Positions 12,624 through 24,353 of a stretch of 64,000 bases of DNA are shown here, piece after piece. Numbering within the stretch: the stretch's first letter is position 1; each line of letters begins with the position of its first letter. Below the pieces are notes generated by a model. That model ran no database searches and was not told the origin of the DNA. It saw only the letters and a program-made list of their open reading frames with translations. The DNA comes from Telmatactis stephensoni. Taxonomy: Eukaryota > Cnidaria > Anthozoa > Actiniaria > Isophelliidae. The stretch spans positions 248,001 to 312,000 of the forward strand of contig JALIZF010001690.1 in the NCBI GenBank assembly GCA_029948255.1, written 5' to 3'. The position numbers and the translations under genes were made by a program.

Positions 12624-13375
12624 TTAACTTTAAGATTTATGGCTGGTCAGATGAATGCAGACAAACAATTAATGTATAAACTACTACAATATATCATAGA
12701 ATGACATAGAAAAAGAGAAGGATAAAGAATATGTACAAAGTGTAGCATCGTTAACTTGTTTGTACGAGTTTGATGACAACGAATTAACAAAAAAAGTTGT
12801 ACAGGAAAACAAACACTATAAATACTGGAATAGTGAGGGAGGGATTCGTTTATCTAATATAGACTGTAAAGTATTAGTTTATAAATGTAGTTAATGAATT
12901 AAATGAACAGCATTTACTTTCATCTTCACCTGTTCTTTACAACTTGTCCATTCGTAATTCACCTTTAACACTTCACAGTACTAATTTACTGTTTACATCT
13001 TTAACAAACACATTTAATACAATAACTGTACTGTCACTGTGGTTTTGTACTAGAAGATAAATGTGTAGAGTGTCTGTGTAGATATTTACCTCGCACTAAA
13101 CTAACCTATCTATACCTGTTTGATAATAAAATAACTAATAATGTTTAGTGCACCTTGTCAGTTGTAATCTAAAGCTAAAGGAGTATGGCTGTATGGTAAT
13201 AAAATAACATGTAGAACCACAGGTTTCCCACCCTCGACGTTTGTTCACTGTGCTTACGTTTGTTTCAGTGTACCGGGGTTCCTGTGTAGCCGATCTGTTC
13301 GTTTCAAAGGAATGTTAGAGAAGTTTAAAAACCGTCTCTAAGAAATCCTCTTTTCGTGATACCTGAAAAATAAAT

Positions 13376-13656
13376 GTTCTCAAGGATGCGCGCGCAGCTT
13401 AATATTGACGGACCGTTGACGGGCCAAGAAAAATCTAGTCTCCCTCGCAGCCGTGTCTAGCCTCGTCACGCAACGCTCCCTCAATTTCAACTTCAACTTC
13501 AACAAGTTTAAATTTTGAAAGTTCTTAAAACTAAACGGTTTAAACAATGATTCTTGTCGTTTAATATGAAAAATCATAATAGCCCACTTGAAGTATGAAA
13601 ATTGTATTCAGATTGTATGCAGATTTCAAGATGCGCGCGCAATCTTGAGGAAAAGT
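13376..13656. mobile_element. GCGCGCGC-tailed inverted-repeat element, copy A
   Basis: The ends read CTCAAGGATGCGCGCGCAGC on the left and the inverse of CTCAAGATTGCGCGCGCATC on the right, giving a 280-bp element with ~18-bp terminal repeats. The interior has GACGGACC..TTGACGGGCCAAGAAAAA. Related copies are at 23977-24186 and 29917-30145. No coding capacity. Confidence 0.6.
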
Positions 13657-13867
13657 GCTATACCGCTGTGGCGCATGTTGCCTTGTTTTAGCTTTTAAAA
13701 GAGAAAAAGGGCTAACAGGTATACCGGGTAGAACGATTTATTGAATGGGCTGGGGTCTTACACGTGCTACTCAGGCTCGGTCACGCTCGATGTGTGACAA
13801 TCATGACAAGAGTGTATTAAGTTTTATAAATTTGCTAAACGTTTTGGACAGTTGCCGTTGTTCAGCA

Positions 13868-14199
13868 ATTCACCTTCCCAGAGTTTCCCAGAATTCATTA
13901 CGATTCAGCGCGCGCGAGCGAGGTCAGGGGACAAAATTATTAAAGCAAGTCTTAGATACACTGGAAACATTCGCCAAAAAACGAGTATAGTACCTATAAA
14001 CGTCAATAACAGTTCATAAGAATGGTTTTGAAGAAATTCTCTAAAGTTTCTACTACTTCTGTTATGACATAATCAACGTTTTTCTTATATAAATGCAAGA
14101 GTTTTCAATGAATGCCATCATTTCTTAATATTTTTGTCCCCTGACCTCGCTTGTGCGCGCAAATCATAAAGAATTCTGGGAAACTCCGGGAAGGTGAAT
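13868..14199. mobile_element. Foldback element with ATTCACCTTCCC ends
   Basis: The arms of about 75 bp are inverted copies: ATTCACCTTCCCAGAGTTTC at 13868 against the inverse at 14199, continuing through CAGAATTC and the shared GAGGTCAGGGGACAAAA. The centre is ~180 bp of AT-rich sequence. MITE-like, with no protein. Confidence 0.6.
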
Positions 14200-16808
14200 A
14201 CAACAGTTTTAGTCGAACTCTTACTATGGACGGAATGTTGGTAGTGGTTTAAGGCCCAGCTAACTGCGTCACTAAATTGCGTGATCTAGCGAAGAAAATT
14301 TAGAAACGTAGAATATATCATCTGTTAATACTCGCTTTATATCAAAAAATTTGTCAACGATACAAACATTCTGTTTTCTGCTATGACACTTTACACAGAA
14401 ACCGTACATCCAACCCACAGTTTGAGCGCGCGCATGCCAAAAGTAACCCACTCCCAAAAAATTGGCTCTTTTACTCTCGATGCTGCCCCTCCCTTTCAAA
14501 ATGTCTAGATCCGCCGCTGGTAAACTTGACTCTTAAATATTACAATCACGTCCAATAAAGCGCTAAGGTGGTAGACAACAATAGACGCAGCATGATAAAG
14601 CGTGTTATATTTGTCCCTTGTAATGGAATATTTCATGAATATGGTTGACTGAATTACTATTCTATTCTATTATATTACCATTAGTGTTATCGGTATCCAT
14701 TCTTTCCTATACAATTTATATATTTGTATTTGTCATTTGTTTCTATGTAGACCTTTAATTTTTGCAAAAACACATATTTAGGGCGATCTGCTTGATTAGT
14801 TAACCTATTCAGATGGCCCGTATCTTTTTTTATGTTTATAAATAATGTATATATATAAAAATGATGTATGCAAATTATAATTAATGGAACATCATTGTAT
14901 TGTATTTTTGTATTGTATGTCACCAAAGATTATCAACTCTCACGTCACCAATCCTTGACCAATCAACATTGCGGAGAAGTTCAGTGAAGCGTCAAATGAA
15001 GAAGTGTACACATTTAGCTGTAATAGCTTTATCGATAGTTCACTTGAAACTTGATTTATTCACTCTATACTTGAAGGCTGATCACTTTGAGGTAAGTTTG
15101 ACCGCTTACTTGCAAAAGGTCGAGCGATCAGTTCGCTTTTCTGATTTCAAGGATCAGGAGTCATCAAATGGGCTATTAAGTTGAGTTTCTAATATATAGT
15201 CGGCCTAATACAGTCCTAATACACTATAATCGCGCTCAAACATTGATGAACATTGAGGTCTTCAAAGGCCAGCATATTCTATATTGTTTTTAGTTCAATA
15301 ATGTCTTAGTATTTAAGGAATGACGGGGCGTTTGCATGAGAGAAAGGTCATGCACCATATACGTGCGTGCCTCCCGTGACGGGTCTCTTTGTTTACTCCA
15401 GCTTTTTGGTGCTGCAATACATTCAAGTTGAGAACAAATCGCTTTTGAGCTTTAGGCTGTCAGTATTTTAGTCCATGCACTATTATTTCAGCGCGAGAGA
15501 CTATACCAGTCACCCATAATGTGTAAATAAACATGTCAGTATAAGGCAGCAGCCACTGATTGACCTTTGGAAACATCTAGTGTTGCAAAAAGCCTCTAAA
15601 TATGATGAACTTTATTCCAAACAAAACACTGCAGTAAGGTATATAAGGAATACGTACTAGATTACGATAGATACTACTATTATTACTCGTGCCCAGGCCT
15701 TTAGGCCGGGAACGAGTTATAAACTGCAAATGTTTTTTCTTATTCTCTGTTCGTCCTGAGGAACTTCTGATTGGTTAAGAACGTACAAACAATGCCCTTC
15801 ATTTAGATATATATATATATATATATTTAGAAATATGCATTTATTCTCTGTTGTTGTTTTTTATTTAATTATTGGACCATACTCATGTATGAAAATACCA
15901 AAGTACCAATAATAAAGTTATTGTATTGTATTGTATTGTATTCATCACCCTTGAGCGACCGCGAACGCAAGCCAGGAACTTTAGGAATGCAAGATGGTCG
16001 ACGACAAAGAAAATAGCTTTCAGAGACGGGCTTTTCCTGCAGTAGAACAATGTAATTTGGAGCTTTTAACTCAAGAAATACCTATATACTTATAAGAGCT
16101 TCAGGATGGGCTGTTATTTTGAGCTTCATCTCCAATACTTTGACCAAATATCGAACTCTAAATGGAGTACTTGAAAGGAAGCGGCTCGCGATAAAGACTA
16201 TTTCCTATGGGCTGGGAATCTACGAATTTCTCATCCTGCATGTTGCTAAACAAACATACATAGGAGCAAGTCAATTATATTCCTCATTCAAGCATTCAAG
16301 AGATCTTGAGAGGTTTTTGTAGTGAATTTTAATTTAATATCGGAATGGCATGAAACTAGATTCCATTGACCTTGTATTTCGCGTTTGGTCACGTAACGTC
16401 TTTTATTTATATATATAACATCCGAAACATGAACGAAAAATACACGATTTGTTATTGTGTCAAATATACCGTTGTAGAAGTCTTTACAGCAAACAATTGA
16501 GATATATAGTGAAATAAGAAGTTGAATATAAAACTGGTATATTTTTGCATGTTGGAGATATCTAATACCTATGCATGATAATAGAAAGACAAAGGCACTA
16601 ATAGCTGTTGACAGACAAACTGACTAATCAAGATATTTTTTAGTTTAAGTTAGCCGATTCAAAAAAGGTCATTTGTTACGGTTAGCTATTTCCCGGAATG
16701 GTGAAGAATGCGTGAAACGGCTAGGGGAAGAGTACGAACGAAGCCGGTCATTGTAGTCTCTCTTAAAAAGGGCTCCAGGGGCACGAGTGAACGCACGTGT
16801 GCGTCTAG

Positions 16809-16971
16809 TTATTATTTAGATTATTATTTATTTTAGATTCAATTTTTGTTTGTACAAACAAAAATTGAATCTAAAATAAATAATAATCTAAATAATAATA
16901 ATAGTAGTATCTATCAAAAATTGAATCTAAAATAAATAATAATCTAAATAATAATAATAGTAGTATCTATC
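16809..16971. repeat. Perfect 90-bp palindrome with a duplicated right arm
   Basis: Bases 16809-16853 and 16854-16898 are exact inverse complements with no spacer (centre TTTGTACAAA). The right arm plus a short AATAATAGTAGTATCTATC tail is then repeated directly at about 16916-16971. The inverse of that tail (GATAGATACTACTATTATTA) also occurs at 15665, so the palindrome may be the right terminus of a ~1.3-kb element. Confidence 0.75.
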
Positions 16972-17100
16972 GTAATCTAGTACGAAGGGAAAAGAGAATG
17001 TACGGAATAAGCACTGTTAAGACTACTTCAATACAACTTATATAGCTTAGGAATTAAAATCCCGCAAAGTTGTAAAACCAAACACAAAGAATTTCAATAA

Positions 17101-17276
17101 AGGGTCAATAATACTAATACTAATACTAATACTAATACTAATACTAATACTAATACTAATACTAATACTAATACTAATACTAATACTAATACTAATACTA
17201 ATACTAATACTAATACTAATACTAATACTAATACTAATACTAATACTAATACTAATACTAATACTAATACTAATAC
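17101..17276 (+). repeat. (ACTAAT)n hexanucleotide microsatellite
   Basis: About 28 nearly perfect tandem copies of ACTAAT lie between the palindrome region and the SLC22 gene. The array is uninterrupted until a final ACTTTC. Confidence 0.95.
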
Positions 17277-18105
17277 TTTCTTAACTTTTATTTATTTATT
17301 TATCTTTTCACTTATTGAAGTTTCTTTGTATCTCTGAGACCCATAGGTTACGCTTCGCGTCCTATGTGTCACTGTAATTAGTTGCACACAGACGTTAATA
17401 AACTGCATCATAATCATCACCATAATAATAATAATCATAAGTAGGACGGACGTGCTCTAACGCTCCCGCTAGAGAGTCCTTGTGTTTCGAAAGCAAGCCA
17501 AGTTTTGAAGCGTCGTTATACATTCTGAAAGGTGTATTTATATATACCCTGCAGTTTGCTAAGCTATTCTTGGTTAGCTCGACGTCTTCAAACGAGGGAA
17601 TATTTGTCCTTTTTTAGTTAAGTTGAGACAGCTTATGTTGAAGATATCGAAAGTGACTTATCGAGAAAGTGACTTATTACTGCATAATAATCATAATAAT
17701 ATCTAAATGTTCCAGACATCAAAGGTCATTAGAATTTTACTGCAAACTATAGCCTGAGTCACATCAGGGCAAAACTGCATACTAAACGAGAGTTTTATAC
17801 GGATGTTATGGATCAGGCTAGCAAACGATCGATAAATCTTCAGATTCCTTTCCCTTCTCCCCAGTCCTCCTCCTCTCCCCTTGTCCCTCCCACCCCTCCC
17901 CTCCCCTAAAGCCAGCCACGAGGACAAGGAATAACAATTAATGAAAAGTAACTAAATCAATTGTCTAGTAACATTAGCCTAAGCAATTTGCTAAACTGCC
18001 GGTGGGAATAAAATTACTCAAGCTGAGACTTTAAACGCATTTTTTTAAGAATTTCAATTTAAACTTGCAATTCTACCTTCCATTCTACCTACAGCTGTGT
18101 CCAAA

Positions 18106-21100
18106 ATGGCTGAAGAAAAAGAAAAAGCAAAGATCGACAAAGTGTACGATGATGTCTTCCATCATATCCCGTCCTTTGGGAATTACCAAAAAGTGGTATA
18201 TTTTGGAACATCGTTTGTGAACTTCCTACTTGGCCCACAGTTTGGTTTGCTGGTGTTTGCGATGGGTAGTCCACGTTTTCGCTGTACCACAACCAATGTA
18301 ACGTGTGAAGTCAACAAGTGTTGTAAGAACTGTACTTCGTACGAGTTTGATGAGGGACAGTTTACATCGATTGTAACTGAGGTAAGTCACCATTTTTGTA
18401 CATCCTCGCCTGCTCGAAAAATCCGCTTGCTTGAATAATGTCCTCATTTTTGTGGTAAGAAAAGTGATAATCGCCCGGGGGATAATTCAAGGAAATACAG
18501 TATTTGGTCTTGGGAAGATTCCTGGTTCGATTTCTATGCTTCACAGCCATGTTTGGAGTTCTGGCTTCTGTTTCTTCTTCCTTTAATCAGTGTAAATCAG
18601 TGTCATACAACACTAATGGAGAGATATAGGACAGGCAATGTAGAATCCCCAACCAACCCATTGAAAAGAACCTGGTTAAGCTGTGTTCAATTTTGTTTCA
18701 TCGCGGCACGCGCGCGCGCAAGTTAGATTTGCTACGATGAGGTATTAATTATCATTCCTTCTCGAAATAGTACGTAACCTATAATCCTCATTTTTTCCTG
18801 GAACTTGATTTGTTATCATCATTTTCGTTTGTAATCCTAATTTCTCCCCAGTGGAACTTGATTTGTGACCGTGCACATATCCAAGCAACCATCCAATCAT
18901 GTTTCTTTGGTGGCATGATGGTTGGTTCGTTACTTGGGGGATTGGCGTCCGATGCATTTGGAAGACGAATTTGTATGTTTGTTAGCTGTGCTATGCTGGT
19001 AAGTAAAAACACCATATCTTAACACACAACAAAACTGACAAAGACATAACTAAGGGCCAGGTCGCAGCGATGTTTCATTGTGTAATGTGGCTGAAATTCT
19101 GAAGCTCAAAGAGAATTAGGTCTCAAAAACATATTCGGAGGATATTTCTACCCGGTGGAGTGAAGATATGAATTTTATTTTCGAGTGGTAAGATATTGTT
19201 TTTAACACAAGAAAATGCATTTCATATCTTCAAGCCACTGTGCAATGTTCATTCTATTATATAGGTGAACAGCATGCAAATACGACTGCAAAAGAGAGCC
19301 GTTTTTCTTTCTGTCGTCAGTGAAGAATTGATGCCCCATAATAGTTTCTTTTTAGGAAGCGATGAATAGTTTGTATGAGCAATAGCTCAGATCCGATCCT
19401 GGTATTCGCTTTTCTATGCTGTGATTTCGTTTTCATTTTCTTTTGAAAACCTGACTACTAAAATCGTCGCCCGACAACTCTAGGAAAAGTCGTGAAGCCG
19501 CCATTTGCAAGAACAAGCGACAAGAAGCAAAAACCAAAGGGCGGGAAAAAGCCAGCGCGAGCGCACATCACGATGATATGTCACCTGCCTTTCAGTGGTC
19601 GGTGGCTTGTTTTGCAAATTTTTTTTTTCAGTTCCACACGCGCCTAGACTTTGTTACCGTTCTGTCAAATAATGGTATAGTAACTGTAGTCAACCAGTGT
19701 CTGACAGTGTAGTCTAGTGCGTACAGATCTTACAATTATAAGGAGTTTGATTGTATTTCATTTGATATGTATTAATATCATTAATAGTTAAAGTGGTGTT
19801 GATATCAGTCAACTGCGTTAGGTTATAGTGGGTGTGGCCTCGTCGTTTGCCGACTGTCTCTCAATGCTTGGTTTACTTCGTTTCTTAGTCGGGTTTTCAA
19901 TGGTTTCATTCATGTTGTCTGCCTACGTGTTTGCCATCGAACTACTAGGACCCAGGCGACGCGCAATGGGAGGACAAATCAACCACGTGTTTTGGTCGCC
20001 TGGTTACTGTTCTACGGCGTTGGTCGCGTATTTTCTACGTGAATGGAGATATCTTGTTCTTGCTGTGACAATACCACCAGTCTTGTTTCTCCTTACATGG
20101 AAGTGAGTATTGACTAGACACTGTACTTCCGGTAACACCGCGGCCAAACGTCTGCGCATGCACCAGATTTCGGGCGAGCTCAGAGCGTCCGCGTCTTGAT
20201 CACAGGAATCCCAAGCAATATTTTTTTATTTTTTTCTTGCTTTTCACTGTCCCATATCATATCTTTGAATTCTGTTTTGGTCGAGAACTGCGTGTGATTA
20301 CAGTATGCATGCTGCATAGAATCGTATGTGCGCTCTGACTAGTGACATTTTTTGGATAAATATTATATACAATAAAAAACATTCCATTTTTCCGTGGATG
20401 CTTACTCTAAAAGATTCAAAGAACAGCAATCACGCCACTCAACTTCGTCTATTGGCGGACATCTTTGTTCTCAGCACATTTTTAGATTTTGTTGACACCT
20501 ATTTGTATATTAATGCTCATACAACTCATATTTTTTGTAAAAGGGTATTTCCTGGCTCAGCCCGTTGGCTCATCGCTCACAATCGTCTAGATGAAGCAGA
20601 AAACGTTCTCAAAAAGTGTGGAGGCAAGAAAAACCAACCATTGAACGAAGAAAGTTTGAGGACACTGATTGAAGAGATACGAAGAGATCAAGTTGAAAGA
20701 GAAAAAAATGTCAAGAAATATACGATAATTGATCTCTTCCGTACACCTAAACTGCGCAGAAGATCTCTCATTTTAACATTTAACTGGTGAGTTTAATGCT
20801 ACATTTACAAACCAGCCTTTCCCTTTACTTGCGACCTATTTCTTATTTATCTTCCATATTTAGTATCTTCATTCCATAATTGGTAATTACATTCCATATT
20901 TGGTACTGATCGCGATATTTGGTACGAATGTATTTCATTCAGCTCATGGCCGGCTGATTAGCTGATCACGTGAAAAATTGATAAGGCAGTGCAATGGGTT
21001 CTGGGAAAGAGATTCATGCACAAAGGTTTCTGAGAAGAGATTGTAATGAGAGGTTCCAGTCGTTTAATGCCTGCTCAAACTTGAATGAAGTTTATGAATA

Positions 21101-23223
21101 GATGCTTTGCACCATCACGTGATGGCAGCCATGACAGGAGGCAGGAACAGAGTCTGGACTAATCTGGTTTACATGAGAAAGAGTTCAGTTTCCCAGGGGG
21201 AAAGACTCTATTGTTCCTGCCTCCTGTCATAGTTGCCATCACGTGATGGTGCAAATCCTCTATTAATGAATTATTGTTTTACTTAAATCTAAAAGGTTTG
21301 TTGTTGCTCTGGTTCACTTTGGTTTTTACCTGTACGTAACCAACCTTGCTGGTAGTCTTTACATCAACTATTTCATCATGAACAGTATTTACATCCCACA
21401 ATTATTCTTGTGCTGGTATTTAATGCAAAAGTAAGTTAACCAATTATTATTTACCTTAATTTACATACGGGATGTAAAAACCAAATACCAACCAACCATA
21501 CCAACCATACCAACCATACCAACCATAAGGCACAAACATATTAACCACTTATCCAACATGTTACTTTAACATTGCACACAACACAGTTGCACCATGTGCC
21601 CATTCTTACAATGATGCGCGACCCTCTCCCTTATGTAGGATTGATGATGTCTATATGTTTGTAGAAATAGTGATAATTGCGCTTCTTAACCATTACTGAT
21701 TTTATTATGGTTTATTTCAAGGTTTGGAAGACGTATACCTTACAGCGCCCATATGATAGGTACAGGGCTTGCTAGTCTGCTGATTGTAGCTGTACCTAAA
21801 GGTAACAATTAGCTTTGCGTGTATTAGAATAGGGAAAGTCAGTGTTCGTTAACAATGGTGCGGCGCAGTCTATATATTTGTATTTTGTCGGGTTTATTCT
21901 AAAATGAATTTTGAATTCTTGTTGTATGTTTAGATCAACCTATCGCTGCAACTGTGTTAGCTGTCATCGGTAAAACACTCATTACAGCAGAATTCTCCAA
22001 CATTTATCTCTACACTACCGAACTGTATCCCACTCTAGTAAGGTAAGTTCTTCAATGACTATTATTTATCATTATTAACGTTAATAATAAACGCTTTACA
22101 ATAATATTTTGGAATACAGGAATAGCGCGATGGGACTTGGTTCTATGAGTGCTCGTGTTGGTGGAATCCTCGCTCCATACATCGTTATGTTGGTAAGTTT
22201 ATTTCTTCGTGACTTACTGGTCTATCAGTCTTCTAATTATTGATCTGTACGTCTATCTGTCTGTCTGCCTGACTGAGTGACTGTCCGTCTGTCTCTGACT
22301 GACTTTCTAACTATAATTCTGCTATCCTTCTGTTTATCAGCTTGTCAAAAATCTGTCTGTATCCAACCGTCTATTTGACATTGTCTTGCTAACCATCCAT
22401 TACTGACTCCGTCTTGGTTTCCTACATGCGCTATTTTTCTAACCTTCAGCACAGCTGTGCCGGCGACATCGCGTCCCGCGAAGGCCACTACTAGATTTAC
22501 GGGTTGCAATGTGATAAGGCCGCGTGTGTGTGTGTTATCTGCACGGGGACAACTATTCTGCTTTCATTTTATTTATTAACTTATATAGCGCGAATATCAA
22601 TTGGGATATTTTCATCAAGCTTTTTGGAAAGAGTAGAACCGACTACGCAGGCTTCAGGCGAACATATCAGTTTTGACGCTTGTCTTCATTTCCCGTCTAA
22701 CCTACGATTGATACAGCTGCTACTGCTAGAATATCGCATTCCACAAAGGCGTATTTATCTGTGCGCAAACTGATCCTGTGCGGCTGGCACTTTTAGGGAG
22801 GAGAGAGAGAGATTGCGTATACCAATTTTAAGGCATGTCTTCGGTAGGTCCTTCATATATGGTACATTATAATGGGTCCTATTGTATATAACGAAATACT
22901 ATTATTATTATTATTATCATATTATATACTATAGGACCCATTATAATGTACCATATATGAAGGACCTACCATGTCTTCGTGTCCCCCAGGCTCAGCTGCC
23001 AGGCCTTAGCTTGACTCTACCTACTACCATATTTGGTGTGTGCGCCCTTGTTGCTGGCATTCTTTCCCTTTGGTTGCCTGAGACTCTGAATGAAAAGCTG
23101 CCACAGACGATCGAAGAAGCGGAGGCTGCTGCGGAGCGGTACGGTGCATCATGCTGTGGTCTGGATTGTAGGAGGCGAAGAGGAGGGGTGCAACTTGCAG
23201 GCGATGAAAACGAACACTTGTAG
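18106..23223 (+). CDS. SLC22 family organic ion transporter, nine exons, complete
   Basis: A major facilitator superfamily carrier of the SLC22 type (plasma-membrane transport of organic cations, anions or carnitine-like zwitterions). Exons 18106-18381, 18852-18998, 19822-20102, 20544-20786, 21296-21430, 21722-21801, 21934-22042, 22120-22192 and 22990-23223 total 1,578 nt (525 aa), normal for the family. Residues 1-25 carry YDDVFHHIPSFGNYQ, typical of OCT/OAT N-termini. TM1 is followed by a Cys-rich extracellular loop with N-glycosylation sequons NVT and NCT and then WNLICD. The MFS signature is GGLASDAFGRR. The TM6-7 loop has PGSARWLIAHNRLDEAE, where the usual PESPRWL reads PGSARWL. The C-terminus has LPETLNEKLPQTIEEAE. 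An AG just upstream of the ATG suggests a 5' UTR intron. Substrate cannot be predicted. A MITE sits 20 bp before the last exon. Confidence 0.92.
21098..21264. mobile_element. Foldback MITE in SLC22 intron 4
   Basis: The outer arms of about 55 bp are inverse copies: TTTGCACCATCACGTGATGG at 21112 and its inverse at about 21235-21254, extended by GACAGGAGGCAGGAACA on both sides and by AATAGA/TCTATT at the ends. The centre is about 60 bp. No protein. Confidence 0.7.
22844..22969. mobile_element. 126-bp hairpin MITE with 10-bp target duplication
   Basis: The arms GTAGGTCCTTCATATATGG... and their inverse are almost perfect over about 50 bp around an ATT-repeat loop. CATGTCTTCG occurs immediately before (22834-22843) and after (22970-22979), a clean 10-bp duplication as left by Mutator-like transposases. 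The insertion lies in SLC22 intron 8, 20 bp upstream of exon 9. Confidence 0.85.
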
Positions 23224-24353
23224 AAATAAGAAACAAAAATTGCAAGGAAAAGAGATGTTAAACAGCCATGATTTATGTCTGAATGAGGTTTCAGGCAAGA
23301 TCTATAGGAATTTAAGGTGTATAAGCTTAGTTTTTAATAATCTTTTGGATTTCTGTAAGATTTTGATGCATATGAATCTATTCCGAGGATGGATTTCCCT
23401 TCATAGACTTCATAAACGGTTTCTAGAACATAGACATGTAGAGAGATATGTAGGCAGTTCGTCGCCAACGGTATATACTTAGAACTGAACTCGATGGGCT
23501 TTTCAACTGGCTCTGGCGGGTTGATATAACCCGTTGTAGCGGGTTATCATTTTTGCCATTTTTAAGTGCGGAGCTTACAGCAATATCTTTTGCAGGCTAC
23601 TTCCGGCCTTGTGTGACGAGATTATGATCAGTAATTCTGCAACGTTTTAGTGATATCAATCGACACGTACCGTTCAAAATATTTCACATGCACTCGAAGT
23701 GAAGCAGATCACTGTATTTGGTGCTTTGTTGAACAACTCCTTGAATACGTTTTTGTTTGATATTTTCAACTTCGTTTTTGGTTTAGTAATTTATATTTTC
23801 GCCTTCAAATGAAAACTCGTTATTTCACTAAAATGTATTGTTTGGGCTTCCTGTGGTCATTTCGGTCAATCCACGAGTTACTTCGCCGTTGGCGGATTGA
23901 TTTGAAATAGGTGTATGTCAAAAATCATCAATGAACATAAACGTTTGCAAAAGACTCATTTATTAAATCCCTTTTTCCCAAGATTGCGCGCGCATCCTAA
24001 AATCGACATCAAAAGTATACCTCTGGATACAATTTTCAAACTTCATTGAGCTACAAGTCTAGCATAAAGCATGATTGTTCATAGTAAATGACAAAATCGT
24101 TTCAGTTATAAGAACTTTCAAAATTTAAACTTAAAGTTGACAATAACTTTTCTTGACCCGTCAACGGGCGCGCTCATTTGAGAAATCTGCATACACTGTG
24201 TGTTAATGATAAAATCTACAAATTGAAAGTTAAACTGATTTTTGCATAATTTCACACTATAAAAATAGAGTCTCAATTCCTTCTGATTTACAATAAAAGT
24301 ACCATAAATTTACAAATGTTTCCCAAAAGGACAAATTCACAGTCTTCTCGTCA
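23224..24353. other. Interval between convergent SLC22 and SLC7 genes
   Basis: The 1.1 kb between two stop codons holds both 3' UTRs, a small inverted repeat (GATAACCCG type) near 23520-23550 and copy B of the GCGCGCGC element at 23977-24186. No further exon is seen. Confidence 0.45.
23977..24186. mobile_element. GCGCGCGC-type element, copy B
   Basis: It begins CCCAAGATTGCGCGCGCATC and ends with GACCCGTCAACGGGCGCGCTC, matching copy A (13376-13656) in ends and in internal GAACTTTCAAAATTTAAAC, in the opposite internal orientation. Diverged and probably old. Confidence 0.5.

Larger units (their letters stand above)
9771..18105. other. Repeat-rich intergenic region without recognisable genes
   Basis: The 8.3 kb between the SWAP-70-like gene and SLC22 holds no exon I can assign. 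It contains the 790-bp inverted-terminal element at 11835, the GCGCGCGC element at 13376, a foldback at 13868, a 33-bp palindrome around 11304-11339 (TTAACTCGTGGATT arms), a long palindrome at 16809 and a hexanucleotide array at 17101. Open frames at 10406-10588 and 11402-11755 have no family resemblance and no splice context that persuades me. Confidence 0.5.
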
